Source: a virus
Length of the DNA: 40,750 nt
Virus record (IMG/VR): IMGVR_UViG_3300045141_000128
Location: 1-40,750 of that record
Reading direction: 5' to 3' (one strand)
Both the position numbers and the translations under genes were made by a program. Below, one piece after another: positions 1 through 6,387 of the stretch. Below the pieces are notes generated by a model, which ran no database searches, was not told the DNA's origin, and worked only from the letters and a program-made list of their open reading frames with translations. Each line of letters opens with the position of its first letter. Position 1 is the first letter of the stretch.

Positions 1-195
1 GCGATCGAGGGGAGCGTTGACGCGGCCAAGTTCGTCACCGATCGGGTCGACGGCAAGCAGCTGGCCAACGCCGAGGTGGCCGGCGATGGTGATTCGGGTC
101 CGGTCGTGGATGATCAGCGGGTCATGCGAGCTCTCGCGCTCCTGGTCGCCGAGATGCAGCACGCTCAGCGCACGATCACCGTGGATGCGCAGTGA
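1..195 (+). CDS. C-terminal fragment, possibly small terminase or DUF5681-like protein
   Basis: The reading frame is open from the first base of the window and stops at TGA 193-195, giving the last 64 residues of a gene that begins outside. The fragment contains AAKFVTDRVDGKQ followed by an acidic/glycine linker (GDGDSGPVV) and a short tail. A DRxDGK segment followed by a Gly/Asp linker is familiar from the C-termini of some phage small terminase subunits and DUF5681-type DNA-binding proteins, so a TerS role is possible; no other TerS candidate was recognised near the large terminase. That assignment is inference from a short tail, since the DNA-binding domain would lie off the window. Third codon positions are G/C rich, so it is very likely coding. 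Confidence 0.55.
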   Translation, partial: AIEGSVDAAKFVTDRVDGKQLANAEVAGDGDSGPVVDDQRVMRALALLVAEMQHAQRTITVDAQ

Positions 196-209
196 GTTAG
201 CCTGAGCTC

Positions 210-229
210 GATGAGCGCGAATGCTCATC
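210..229. repeat. Perfect inverted repeat downstream of the first gene
   Basis: GATGAGC (210-216) and GCTCATC (223-229) are perfect inverted copies around the loop GCGAAT. It lies 14 bases after the stop of the gene ending at 195, so it could be a weak terminator or a protein-binding site. There is no T-tract after it. Confidence 0.4.
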
Positions 230-231
230 AC

Positions 232-253
232 GGTGATGACCGGGTGATGACCG
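232..253. repeat. 11-bp tandem direct repeat
   Basis: GGTGATGACCG occurs at 232-242 and again at 243-253 with no gap, in the non-coding stretch after the first gene. The function is unknown; an 11-bp period would place two protein-binding sites on the same helix face. Confidence 0.5.
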
Positions 254-304
254 GGCTTTCGGGCAGAGGCAAATACGTGAGCAATATCAAGCACATGCTC
301 CGAG

Positions 305-333
305 CGACCGCTGCCTATCTAAGGCAGTGGTCG
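305..333. terminator. 11-bp-stem hairpin, possible terminator or operator
   Basis: CGACCGCTGCC (305-315) pairs with GGCAGTGGTCG (323-333) with one G-T wobble and a 7-base loop, TATCTAA. The stem is long and GC rich but is not followed by a T run. It could end transcription from the gene finishing at 195 or act as an operator. It overlaps a possible GTG start at 327 of the next reading frame, which argues for a later start for that gene. Confidence 0.4.
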
Positions 334-359
334 GTTCGCTGGCGTCGGATCGTAAGGTG

Positions 360-551
360 ATGATCGCCCCGCGTCCGGCGCGTCGACCGCCGATCGTTCC
401 GCCGCCGAGCTCGCGGACGACCGAGGCGCGCAAGCGCTCGAACGAGGAGGCGCGGCAAGACGGCTTGATGCGCAACGACGAGGCGTTCGCCGAGCTGGCT
501 CGCTGGCATCGTGACGCGGAGCTGGAGACTATACTTGACTGTACAGTATAG
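360..551 (+). CDS. Small hypothetical protein (63 aa)
   Basis: This short reading frame has strong G/C preference at third positions until its last few codons. It encodes a basic, proline-rich N-terminus (PARRPPIVPPPS) and then an amphipathic helical part with RNDEAFAELARWHRDAELE. ATG 360 is used as start because an upstream GTG at 327 lies inside a stable hairpin; neither start has a well-spaced ribosome-binding site, and ATG 468 is a third option. The last codons (CTTGACTGTACAGTATAG) run into the palindrome cluster at 529-634, so the stop codon is part of a repeated ACAGTATAG element. I recognise no family. Confidence 0.45.
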   Translation: MIAPRPARRPPIVPPPSSRTTEARKRSNEEARQDGLMRNDEAFAELARWHRDAELETILDCTV

Positions 552-634
552 CCAAGTACTCCCAAGCATAGACCAAGTATAGAGGGGGCCCCTATACAGT
601 ATAGAAGCCCCCCTATACTGTGAAAGGGGGCCCC
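529..634. promoter_or_regulatory. AT-rich palindrome and iteron cluster
   Basis: ACAGTATAG occurs at 543-551 and 596-604, and inverted (CTATACTGT) at 613-621, where it forms a 9-bp stem with 596-604 around AAGCCCCC. A perfect palindrome ACTGTACAGT lies at 538-547. CTATACTTG (529-537) is inverted at 574-582. CCAAG boxes start at 552, 562 and 573, about one helical turn apart. GGGGGCCCC is present at 584-592 and 626-634 and can close an outer stem. The cluster sits between a plus-strand and a minus-strand gene that converge, so it may be a repressor operator array, a bidirectional terminator, or an origin. The sequence features are certain; the role is inference. Confidence 0.6.
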
Positions 635-708
635 ATCGTTTGGCCGGGCCCCTCCTCTGTCACCAGACCCAATTCCAGGCCCGAGTAAACTCAGGGCCAT
701 ACAACCGC

Positions 709-954
709 CTAGGGCCGCTTGAGGGTAGCCCGGTTGGTGCTGGGGTCGTAGCGATAATCCGTCACCGGCCGGCCGCTCGCCCGTGCGGCGCGATCACGGG
801 CTCTGCCGTCTGGGCCCATATCCTGGCGGGCCATGCCGAGGGCGGTGAGCCTGCCCTGGCCGTCGATGTGGCCGCGCTCGCGGAGCAGGCGGATGGCGAG
901 TTCACGGTCGCCACACTGGGCGGTGAGCCGCGTCAGGAGTGGCGGGTCGCGCAT
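709..954 (-). CDS. Small hypothetical protein on the minus strand (81 aa)
   Basis: This is the only minus-strand gene among the left-hand plus-strand genes. The product is helical at the N-terminus (RELAIRLLRERGHIDG), then basic, and ends with SGRPVTDYRYDPSTNRATLK. Almost all third codon positions on this strand are G or C, which supports coding. AGGGG lies just upstream of the ATG, closer than is ideal. It is divergent from the gene at 975 with only about 20 bases between the starts, so the two cannot have ordinary separate promoters there. I do not recognise the family; a small DNA-binding or regulatory protein would fit position and charge, but this is not shown. Confidence 0.6.
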   Translation of the reverse strand: MRDPPLLTRLTAQCGDRELAIRLLRERGHIDGQGRLTALGMARQDMGPDGRARDRAARASGRPVTDYRYDPSTNRATLKRP

Positions 955-974
955 TCCCCTGGTATATCCCGGTC

Positions 975-1358
975 ATGGCACTGACGCGATATGCCGGTCG
1001 GCTGGAGGTTGCGGTTGCCGAGGTCACGGTGATCGGCCCGCGTTACGTCACGGCGGGTGGGGAGGATTACCGGGTACCGCCGTCGTGGGGCGATCGGCTG
1101 CCGGAGGTTGGTGATCGGTTGGTGGAGACGGCGGAGGGTCGTCTCGCCTGGATACCTCAGAGCGCATGGCAGGCATTGGAGCTCACGCCGCTTGCCGGGC
1201 CGTTCAATGTCGGCGATGCGGTGGTTTGCGTCCGCGAGAACCCGCCGACGGTGATGACGGTTGCTCAAGTTGTGGCGGAGGGGTACTACTGCACGGCGTA
1301 TCCGAGGACGTTGAACCCGTTGTTTTTCGTCGCGGCTGATTTGCAGGCGGCACCGTAA
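975..1358 (+). CDS. Hypothetical protein with a DUF2158-like C-terminal half
   Basis: The 127-residue product has two small beta-rich halves. The C-terminal half begins FNVGDAVVCVRENPPTVMTV and continues with a GYYCTAY segment and a final FVAADLQ, the order of conserved elements in the DUF2158 (YodC-like) family: VGD, a proline followed by MTV, a G-x-C-T/W turn, and LQ. The N-terminal half (RVPPSWGDRLPEVGDRLVE) also carries a GDRL turn. The function of DUF2158 is unknown. ATG 975 is preferred over the in-frame ATG 939 because 939 would overlap the divergent minus-strand gene. The stop lies one base before the next start. Confidence 0.6.
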   Translation: MALTRYAGRLEVAVAEVTVIGPRYVTAGGEDYRVPPSWGDRLPEVGDRLVETAEGRLAWIPQSAWQALELTPLAGPFNVGDAVVCVRENPPTVMTVAQVVAEGYYCTAYPRTLNPLFFVAADLQAAP

Positions 1359-1359
1359 G

Positions 1360-3027
1360 ATGGCGTTAGGCACGATTTCGTTGCCCAGGCCGGCCCCGAG
1401 GCCGCCCATGCCCGTGGCGCCCCGGCCGGTGATTGCGGCCCCGCGTCCGGTGCCGGTGGCCCCACCCCGGCCCGTGGCGGCACCACAGAGGCCCGTTGCC
1501 CCGGTCGCGCCGCGTCCGGTTGCCCCCGTGGCGCCGAGGCCCGTGGCGGCACCGCCTGTCTCACGGCTGGGTGCGGCGACGGCGGCGTTGGCTGCGCAGC
1601 ACGTTGCGGCCCCGGTCAGGCCAGTCGCGGCCCCACCGAAGCCCGTGGCTGTTGCGCCCCGCCCGGCGGCAGCGGCCCCCAGGCCCGCGCCGGTCAAGCC
1701 AGCCGCCCCCGCCCCGAAGCCCGCACCGCCGAAGCCGGCCCCACCCCCGGCCGCACGGCCGGCCCCACCGAAGCCCGCACCGGCCCCGGCCAAGCCCGCC
1801 GTTGCAGCTGCGCCTGCATCACGGCTGAGTGCGGCGGCGGGAGCTCTGGCGGCCCAGCACACGACCCATCCGCTGGCGACCGGCGCGCCGGTTGGGAAGG
1901 CCGCCGCCCCCGCCCCGAAGCCAGCCCCGGCCCCCGTGAAGCCCGCGCCGAAGCCGGCGGCGAAGGTGGCAGCTCCGGCCCCGAAGCCCGTCGCGAAGGC
2001 TGCCCCGGCCCCGGTGAAGCCGGTTGCCAAGGCGGCGGCACCTGCACCCAAGCCAGCCCCTGTGAAGGTTGCTCCGAAGCCGGCCGCACCAGCCCCGAAG
2101 CCGGCCGCGCCGAAGCCTGTCCTGGCCAAGGCGACGGCCACCGCGAGGCCCGCTGCTCCCGCTCCGAAGCCGGCGCCGGCCAAGGCCCCCGCGAAGGCCC
2201 CGGTCGCTGCGAAGCCGGCCGCCAAGCCGGTTGCGAAGCCGGCCGTGGCGGCGAAGGCTCCGGCCCCAGCCGCGAAGCCGGCGGCCAAGGCAGCCACCAC
2301 CCCTGCCAAAGCCCCGGTCGCTGCAAAGGCCGCGCCGAAGCCCGCCGCCAAGACGCCAGTGGCAGCCAAGCCGGCGGCCAAACCAGCCGCGAAACCAGTC
2401 GCGAAGGCCGCAGCGGCGCCCAAGGCAGCCGCCAAGCCCGCAGTCAAGGCGGCGGCGAAACCCGCTGCCAAACCCGCCGCCACGATCGTGTCGAAAGCGC
2501 TTGGCAAGGGTGGCAAGGCGGCGCCACCGGCTGCGGCGAAGAGCAAGCCGGGCGGCGGCAGTACCGGCAACATCTCGCTGAGCAAGCCTGCCGCCAAGGC
2601 CGTCGCCAAACCGGCCGCCAAACCGGCGGCGGCGGTGGTCAAGAACGCGGCGTATTACAAGGCTCATCCGAAGGAGGCCGCCGCCCATCCCAAGGCGGCC
2701 AAGGCAGCGACGTTGAAGGCGCAGGCCGGCGACAAGCCGCCGGGGTACTACGCCAGTCATCCGAAGGAAGCGGCGGCCCATCCGAAGGCCGCCAAGGCGG
2801 CCAACGAGTTGTGGTCGGCGGCCCATCCCAAGGCGGCGAAAGCGGCCAAGGCGGCGGCTGCCGCGAAGGCCGCCGGAGCCGGTGCTGGCGGCAATGGCGG
2901 CGGCAATGGCGGCGGTGGCTCGGCAACGCCAGCCGGGGCTGCGCCGGGGACGCGGACGGCGCTGCCGGTATCGCAGATGGAGGACGTCCCGGATCGGGGG
3001 ATCGGGATGATCGGCAAGGGAACCTAA
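1360..3027 (+). CDS. Histone-H1-like Ala/Pro/Lys-rich repeat protein
   Basis: The 555-residue protein is almost entirely low complexity: an N-terminal half of PRPVAP and APKPAP units, then KPAAKPAAK repeats typical of histone H1 and bacterial AlgP/H1-like tails. SRLxAAxxALAAQH occurs twice (about residues 68 and 154). Three copies of an HPKxAAxHPKAAKAA element follow the KPAAK region, then a Gly/Asn-rich linker and a short conserved-looking end, DVPDRGIGMIGKGT. Such highly basic tails bind DNA without sequence specificity in the H1-like family, so condensing phage or host DNA, or packaging within the virion, is plausible. The gene starts one base after the previous stop. Sequencing or slippage variation in the repeats should be expected. 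Confidence 0.75.
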   Translation: MALGTISLPRPAPRPPMPVAPRPVIAAPRPVPVAPPRPVAAPQRPVAPVAPRPVAPVAPRPVAAPPVSRLGAATAALAAQHVAAPVRPVAAPPKPVAVAPRPAAAAPRPAPVKPAAPAPKPAPPKPAPPPAARPAPPKPAPAPAKPAVAAAPASRLSAAAGALAAQHTTHPLATGAPVGKAAAPAPKPAPAPVKPAPKPAAKVAAPAPKPVAKAAPAPVKPVAKAAAPAPKPAPVKVAPKPAAPAPKPAAPKPVLAKATATARPAAPAPKPAPAKAPAKAPVAAKPAAKPVAKPAVAAKAPAPAAKPAAKAATTPAKAPVAAKAAPKPAAKTPVAAKPAAKPAAKPVAKAAAAPKAAAKPAVKAAAKPAAKPAATIVSKALGKGGKAAPPAAAKSKPGGGSTGNISLSKPAAKAVAKPAAKPAAAVVKNAAYYKAHPKEAAAHPKAAKAATLKAQAGDKPPGYYASHPKEAAAHPKAAKAANELWSAAHPKAAKAAKAAAAAKAAGAGAGGNGGGNGGGGSATPAGAAPGTRTALPVSQMEDVPDRGIGMIGKGT

Positions 3028-3030
3028 GCG

Positions 3031-3435
3031 ATGCCCATGCGACCACCGATACCGACGAAAGCACCCCTGCCAGGGCCCTCAGCGGCCCCGCCAGGAGGTC
3101 CGCCGGGCATGGCTGAGGGATTGGCCCGTCAGGGCATCGACGTGCAGCAGCGGCCCTGGGAGCCGGCCCAGGATCGTGGCCGGCCGGTTGGTCCGACGCA
3201 GTACCCCGGCGGAATCACGCGCGAGGTGCCGCCGCCGAGCCCGACGCCGGGGATGGCCGGTGCGGCGACGTCGATCCGGCCGCAGCGTCCGCCGATGGGG
3301 CCGGGCATGGCCCCGATGCAGGATGCCCGTGGTCGGGCGGGTGGCCCTGGCGCCGCAGCGTTGAACTGGCAGGCCCGGCAGAGCCCGCTGGCCAAGCCGA
3401 TGGCACAGACGCCGATGGAGGAGGATCAGTCATGA
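3031..3435 (+). CDS. Proline/glycine-rich hypothetical protein (134 aa)
   Basis: The product is rich in Pro, Gly, Ala and Met, with no membrane segment and little predicted secondary structure. It includes ARQGIDVQQRPWEPAQ and the end PLAKPMAQTPMEEDQS. It follows the H1-like gene after three bases and shares an ATGA overlap with the next small basic gene, so the three are probably co-translated. Disordered proteins of this kind often accompany phage structural genes, but nothing here assigns a function. Confidence 0.6.
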   Translation: MPMRPPIPTKAPLPGPSAAPPGGPPGMAEGLARQGIDVQQRPWEPAQDRGRPVGPTQYPGGITREVPPPSPTPGMAGAATSIRPQRPPMGPGMAPMQDARGRAGGPGAAALNWQARQSPLAKPMAQTPMEEDQS

Positions 3436-3539
3436 AACCGGAGATGAAGCCGAAGCCGAAGCCGGCGGCGCGGAACGACGTGCAGAAGCCCCTCCCGGTC
3501 AAGCCGATGGCCAAGGTCGCCAAGGCGAAGAAAAAGTGA
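3432..3539 (+). CDS. Small Lys/Pro-rich basic protein (35 aa)
   Basis: ATG 3432 overlaps the preceding stop as ATGA. The 35 residues contain tandem KPKPKP units and end in AKVAKAKKK, giving a very high positive charge. The composition resembles the H1-like protein encoded two genes upstream, so it may also contact nucleic acid. No family is recognised and the small size leaves some doubt. Confidence 0.5.
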   Translation: MKPEMKPKPKPAARNDVQKPLPVKPMAKVAKAKKK

Positions 3540-3634
3540 TGCGGCGGGTGCGTTACGTCCAGGACGGCCGCCCGACGCGATGGGCCAAGCGGGCCAGGAT
3601 ACGTCTCCTCGCCCGGCTGTGGAGCATCCGATGA
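3539..3634 (+). CDS. Very small Arg-rich peptide (31 aa)
   Basis: ATG 3539 overlaps the previous stop (TGATG) and its own stop overlaps the next start (ATGA at 3631-3634). The peptide is basic (MRRVRYVQDGRPTRWAKRAR). The perfect fit between neighbours and G/C-rich third positions favour a real, coupled gene, although no ribosome-binding site of its own is obvious. Confidence 0.4.
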   Translation: MRRVRYVQDGRPTRWAKRARIRLLARLWSIR

Positions 3635-3897
3635 AGCGCTGGAAGAGCCACAAGCAGGTCGAGGCCGGGATCATCGCCGAGCTCGGCTCGGGGCGTGTCC
3701 TGGTCGAGAGCCCCGGCGCTCCGGGCAGCGCCGATCCGCCGGCCCCGGTCGGCCATGAGTGGGTCGACGTGCCCGACGACATTTTCGCACGCGGCACGCC
3801 GATCGAGGGCGTCGACTGGCTGGTCAGGTACGCCGACGGTTACATCAGCTGGAGCCCGGCGGCAGCATTCGAGGAGGGCTACGATGCGGTCGAGTGA
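3631..3897 (+). CDS. Hypothetical protein (88 aa)
   Basis: ATG 3631 (MKRWKSHKQVEAG) has GGAG six bases upstream and an ATGA overlap with the preceding peptide. The C-terminal part, VDWLVRYADGYISWSPAAAF, resembles short phage and alphaproteobacterial proteins with a YxDGYxSWSP element. No function is known. The 3' end overlaps the next gene by 14 bases. Confidence 0.65.
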   Translation: MKRWKSHKQVEAGIIAELGSGRVLVESPGAPGSADPPAPVGHEWVDVPDDIFARGTPIEGVDWLVRYADGYISWSPAAAFEEGYDAVE

Positions 3898-4279
3898 CCC
3901 CCTTGCGGTCGGTGCCGGCCGGCGGGCCTATGACGTGATGACCGACGAGATGGTCGCTCCGCTGCATGCCGTGGCAGATCGGGTTGACCGCGACTTGCGC
4001 TACCGGGCGCTGCTCGCCGCTGTCGAGGCGGCGAAGCTTGGGCTGGCGCACGACATCTACGCGACGGCGGCGCGATACGCCGCGTGGCTGGCTGGCGGGG
4101 AGGTTGAGGACAATCCTAGGCTTCCCTTTCACCAGCGCCTGCAAGACCTCGTGGACGAGTGCGTCAAGAGCGGCGAGGTCGACCATGATCTGGTCATCCA
4201 TCACATGCAGGTGGTCATGGGCATTGCGGTCTGGCCATACGGATCGGGGCCTGTCCCCATCAACGGAGAACAGCCATGA
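3884..4279 (+). CDS. Hypothetical all-helical protein (131 aa)
   Basis: ATG 3884 is preceded by GAGGAGG about six bases upstream, an excellent ribosome-binding site. The product is mainly alpha-helical: VMTDEMVAPLHAVADRVDRD, then an alanine-rich helix with AKLGLAHDIYATAARY, then RLQDLVDECVKSGEVDHDLV. No catalytic motif is visible and the family is not recognised. Its stop overlaps the next start as ATGA. Confidence 0.7.
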   Translation: MRSSDPLAVGAGRRAYDVMTDEMVAPLHAVADRVDRDLRYRALLAAVEAAKLGLAHDIYATAARYAAWLAGGEVEDNPRLPFHQRLQDLVDECVKSGEVDHDLVIHHMQVVMGIAVWPYGSGPVPINGEQP

Positions 4280-4479
4280 GCATGAAATACGCGCCGGCTG
4301 CGGGAGCGAGCAGCCTGAAAAGTCAGAACAACGCCACCGGCCCGCGCGATCCTGGCCCTCCCGCCAAGCACACCGACGGGCATGCCTGCGGCATGGGCTA
4401 CAAGGTGAGCTCGGCGCCGGGCTACCTGAACCAGAAGGCGCCGTCGAACGACGGCCCGATGACGCTCAAGGGTTACTAG
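4276..4479 (+). CDS. Hypothetical protein (67 aa)
   Basis: The gene starts within the ATGA at 4276-4279. The product is small and polar, with two cysteine/glycine features (HACGMGYK) and an end SNDGPMTLKGY. No membrane segment or family is recognised. It is the last gene before a 91-base gap that carries an inverted repeat. Confidence 0.55.
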   Translation: MSMKYAPAAGASSLKSQNNATGPRDPGPPAKHTDGHACGMGYKVSSAPGYLNQKAPSNDGPMTLKGY

Positions 4480-4485
4480 AGGTCC

Positions 4486-4554
4486 GGCCGGCATGGGGTC
4501 GCCGATCAGCAGCGAGAGTCCCCCAGACCTACAGCCCCGGCCTCCGTGCCGGCC
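4486..4554. repeat. Inverted repeat pair ahead of the anti-defence cassette
   Basis: GGCCGGCA (4486-4493) is inverted as TGCCGGCC (4547-4554), enclosing most of the gap between the genes ending at 4479 and starting at 4571. It could fold the leader RNA of the cassette or bind a regulator. I see no convincing promoter in the gap. Confidence 0.35.
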
Positions 4555-4570
4555 GTGACGTGAGGTGACG

Positions 4571-4837
4571 ATGGACATTGGCGAGGCGATCACGGCTCTG
4601 GTGGCCGGCAAGCGGGTGCGTCGCGCCGGCTGGAACGGCAAGGGCATGTTCGTCATCCTGGTGCCGGGGCAGGCCTCGGTCGAGCTGCGGGCGGGCACGC
4701 CCTACAAGACGGCGAACCTCGACCGGGTGACGATCGACCCGCACATCGACATGTTCACGTCCAAGGGGACGATGCAGCCGGGGTGGCTGGCCTCGCAGGC
4801 CGATCTCCTGGCAGAGGACTGGGAGCTGGCCGAGTGA
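4571..4837 (+). CDS. tad2: Tad2-like (DUF2829) anti-Thoeris sponge protein
   Basis: The 88-residue product shows the DUF2829 pattern: an N-terminal helix EAITALVAGKRVRR, the motif RAGWNGKGMFV (residues 18-28) and the closing motif WLASQADLLAEDW (72-84). Tad2 proteins of this family bind and sequester the cyclic ADP-ribose signal of Thoeris and, in some members, other defence nucleotides, so the host effector is not triggered. The length is typical. ATG 4571 is used with GAGGTG at 4562-4567; an in-frame GTG at 4565 is possible. The stop overlaps the start of the next gene (GTGA), which encodes a second likely sponge. Family membership is clear from the motifs; the ligand of this copy is inference. 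Confidence 0.82.
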   Translation: MDIGEAITALVAGKRVRRAGWNGKGMFVILVPGQASVELRAGTPYKTANLDRVTIDPHIDMFTSKGTMQPGWLASQADLLAEDWELAE

Positions 4838-5028
4838 GCGATCCGCTGCTCCAGTTTTTCGAGTACAAGCATTTGCCGGAGCATCTCCAGGACATCTCGC
4901 GGCCGTTTGGCGAGCTGGCGCACTGGATCGGGGACACGCTGCCTCGAAATGCCGAGCGCACCGTCGGGCTGCGCAAGTTGCTTGAGGCCAAGGACTGCAT
5001 CGTGAGAGCCAGACTCTACAAGGACTGA
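4834..5028 (+). CDS. Acb2/Tad1-type hairpin domain protein, likely cyclic-nucleotide sponge
   Basis: GTG 4834 overlaps the tad2 stop. The 64-residue helical product has FFEYKHLPEHLQDISRPFGE (8-27), LPRNAERTVGLRKLLEAKD (36-54) and a VRARLYK end. This HLP-x2-LQ-x2-S-x-F, then LP-x-N-x-ER, then LRKLLEAKD pattern is that of the small phage proteins annotated as Acb2/Tad1 hairpin domain proteins. Characterised Acb2 forms a hexamer that traps cyclic di- and trinucleotides of CBASS, and Tad1 traps Thoeris gcADPR. Coupling to the Tad2-like gene supports an anti-defence role. The assignment rests on my recall of the pattern; the ligand is unknown. Confidence 0.65.
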   Translation: MSDPLLQFFEYKHLPEHLQDISRPFGELAHWIGDTLPRNAERTVGLRKLLEAKDCIVRARLYKD

Positions 5029-5093
5029 GGGGAGAAGGCCCCTCTTATCGCTGACCTACCCGTGACCGGCCAAGCCAGCCGGCGCTTTAACGT

Positions 5094-5120
5094 AAGGCGG
5101 TCATTTTGGCCGCCTTTTTT
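5094..5120 (+). terminator. Rho-independent terminator after the anti-defence cassette
   Basis: AAGGCGG (5094-5100) pairs with CCGCCTT (5110-5116) around a 9-base loop, followed by a run of T to 5120. A second small hairpin, CCGGC/GCCGG (5066-5082), precedes it. The next gene begins only 16 bases after the T run, so downstream expression must come from read-through, or this is an attenuator. Confidence 0.85.
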
Positions 5121-5135
5121 CATGTGGAGAAAGTC

Positions 5136-5519
5136 ATGGCAGCTAAGCCGCTTTACGACCCTCACGACGTCGGAGCTCAGGTCGATGCCCTGCGCACCGT
5201 CGTGCGTGCGATGTGGCGCCGGCACGGGACAGTCCCGCCCGAGCTGGACGAGAATCTTGATTGGTACTGGCATGTGAAGGAGGCGGCGAGGCTCCAGAAG
5301 GAGGCCGAGGCTGCCGCCGCGCAGGCTGAGCAGGCCAAGAAGGCGCTCGATGCGTCCAAGGTGAGGGCCAAGGAGGTGGGCACCGCGAAGCATCCGGCCC
5401 AGCTGGCTGCGGAGCAGGCCATCAGTCGCGCCGAGGCCGACCTGGAGGCGAAGCAGAGGGTGGCCGACGAGGCTGCCGCCGCCGCCAAGCAGGCCGCCGC
5501 AGCGGCACCCAAGAAGTAG
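5136..5519 (+). CDS. Coiled-coil hypothetical protein (127 aa)
   Basis: ATG 5136 has GGAGA at 5125-5129. The first 50 residues (RTVVRAMWRRHGTVPPELDE, then a WYWHVKEAARL helix) are followed by a long Ala/Glu/Lys-rich coiled coil ending in AAPKK. There is no signal peptide. It is the first gene after the terminator at 5094-5120 and precedes the group of secreted proteins. A structural or scaffolding role is possible but not shown. Confidence 0.65.
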   Translation: MAAKPLYDPHDVGAQVDALRTVVRAMWRRHGTVPPELDENLDWYWHVKEAARLQKEAEAAAAQAEQAKKALDASKVRAKEVGTAKHPAQLAAEQAISRAEADLEAKQRVADEAAAAAKQAAAAAPKK

Positions 5520-5544
5520 CCCTCCAATCTCAAGGATGAAACCC

Positions 5545-6294
5545 ATGAAAAGCATCATTGCGGCCCTTGCGGGCCTCCTCTTCGCCAGCACCAGCGTGCT
5601 CGCGGCAGGTCAATTCCAGGGCCTCCCGAATGTGGTCTTTCCCGGTACGCAATCGATCGGCGCCCCGCCCTCGGCGGGCAACGCGATCGGTTCGGCAACG
5701 ATCCCGGCCGGCGGCTGTATTCCGATGGATACCGGCAATCCGAGCGGCATTGTCCCGGCGACGGTGTGCGTCAGTCCGAGCCAGCTCGCCGCGTATGGTT
5801 CGGGCGGCGCCCGCATGTATTTCCAGTCGGCGCAGATACCTGTCGGTATTCCGCTGACCTCCTACGGCACCGATACGGTGGTGGGGAATGGGACGATCTA
5901 CTTCGCCGAGGTGATTGCCGGCGTCGGCGCGACGATAACCTCGATCAGCTGCCTGAACGGCTCGGTGGTCGGGACCGATAATCTGATCTACGGGCTCTAC
6001 AGCGCAGCCGGGGCGAAGCTCGCCAACACCGCGCTGGGTGGAGTTCTGTCGGCGGGTGCCAATGCCTTCCAGGCGGCGATCCCGCTGACCACGCCGCTCG
6101 TCTCCCCGGCCGGCATTCTGTTCGTGACCGTTCAGACCAACGGCACCACGGCGAGGATCAGGACGATCAACGCCAATGCCAGCCAGCACTGGATCGAGTT
6201 CGCGGTGGCCGGGGCGTTTGGCGCGTTGCCGGCGTCGGTGAACGTGCCGAACACGGCAACGCCCAATGTCGGGCCGATCTGCGTGCTGCAATAA
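5545..6294 (+). CDS. Secreted beta-rich protein with signal peptide (249 aa)
   Basis: The N-terminus MKSIIAALAGLLFASTSVLA followed by AGQF is a classical Sec signal peptide with an A-x-A type cleavage site. ATG 5545 is chosen over ATG 5536 because AAGGA at 5532-5536 is 8 bases from 5545 and overlaps 5536. The mature part is Gly/Ala/Thr/Ser-rich and beta-like, with four cysteines (GGCIP, ATVCV, SISCL, PICVL), an even number compatible with disulphide bonds in the periplasm. It contains TIYFAEVIAGVGATITSISC, reminiscent of phage receptor-binding or decoration proteins. No enzyme motif is seen. It is the first of a run of proteins with signal peptides. Confidence 0.7.
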   Translation: MKSIIAALAGLLFASTSVLAAGQFQGLPNVVFPGTQSIGAPPSAGNAIGSATIPAGGCIPMDTGNPSGIVPATVCVSPSQLAAYGSGGARMYFQSAQIPVGIPLTSYGTDTVVGNGTIYFAEVIAGVGATITSISCLNGSVVGTDNLIYGLYSAAGAKLANTALGGVLSAGANAFQAAIPLTTPLVSPAGILFVTVQTNGTTARIRTINANASQHWIEFAVAGAFGALPASVNVPNTATPNVGPICVLQ

Positions 6295-6387
6295 CCTGGG
6301 CGCGAGGTTTCTTCCTCCCTCCGAGCGCCTAGCACTGGGGGGCCGGCCAGCCCCGGTCCCCCTCCTCAAAATTCAAAGGGCACCCCA

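Noticed and set aside
535-560. Sigma-70 promoter starting at TTGACT (535-540)
   Set aside because: No acceptable -10 box lies 16-18 bases downstream; the TATAG nearby is only 7 bases away and belongs to the palindrome set.
933-2642. 569-codon minus-strand frame, Gly/Ala-rich
   Set aside because: It is antisense to the H1-like repeat gene; the GCC/GGC-rich repeats leave all frames open. It overlaps better-supported genes on both strands.
1819-2826. 335-codon minus-strand Arg/Gly-rich frame
   Set aside because: Another antisense shadow of the same repeats, with no start signal and no domain.
3966-4568. 200-codon plus-strand frame over the genes at 3884 and 4276
   Set aside because: It has poor third-position G/C bias and is out of frame with two ATGA-coupled genes.
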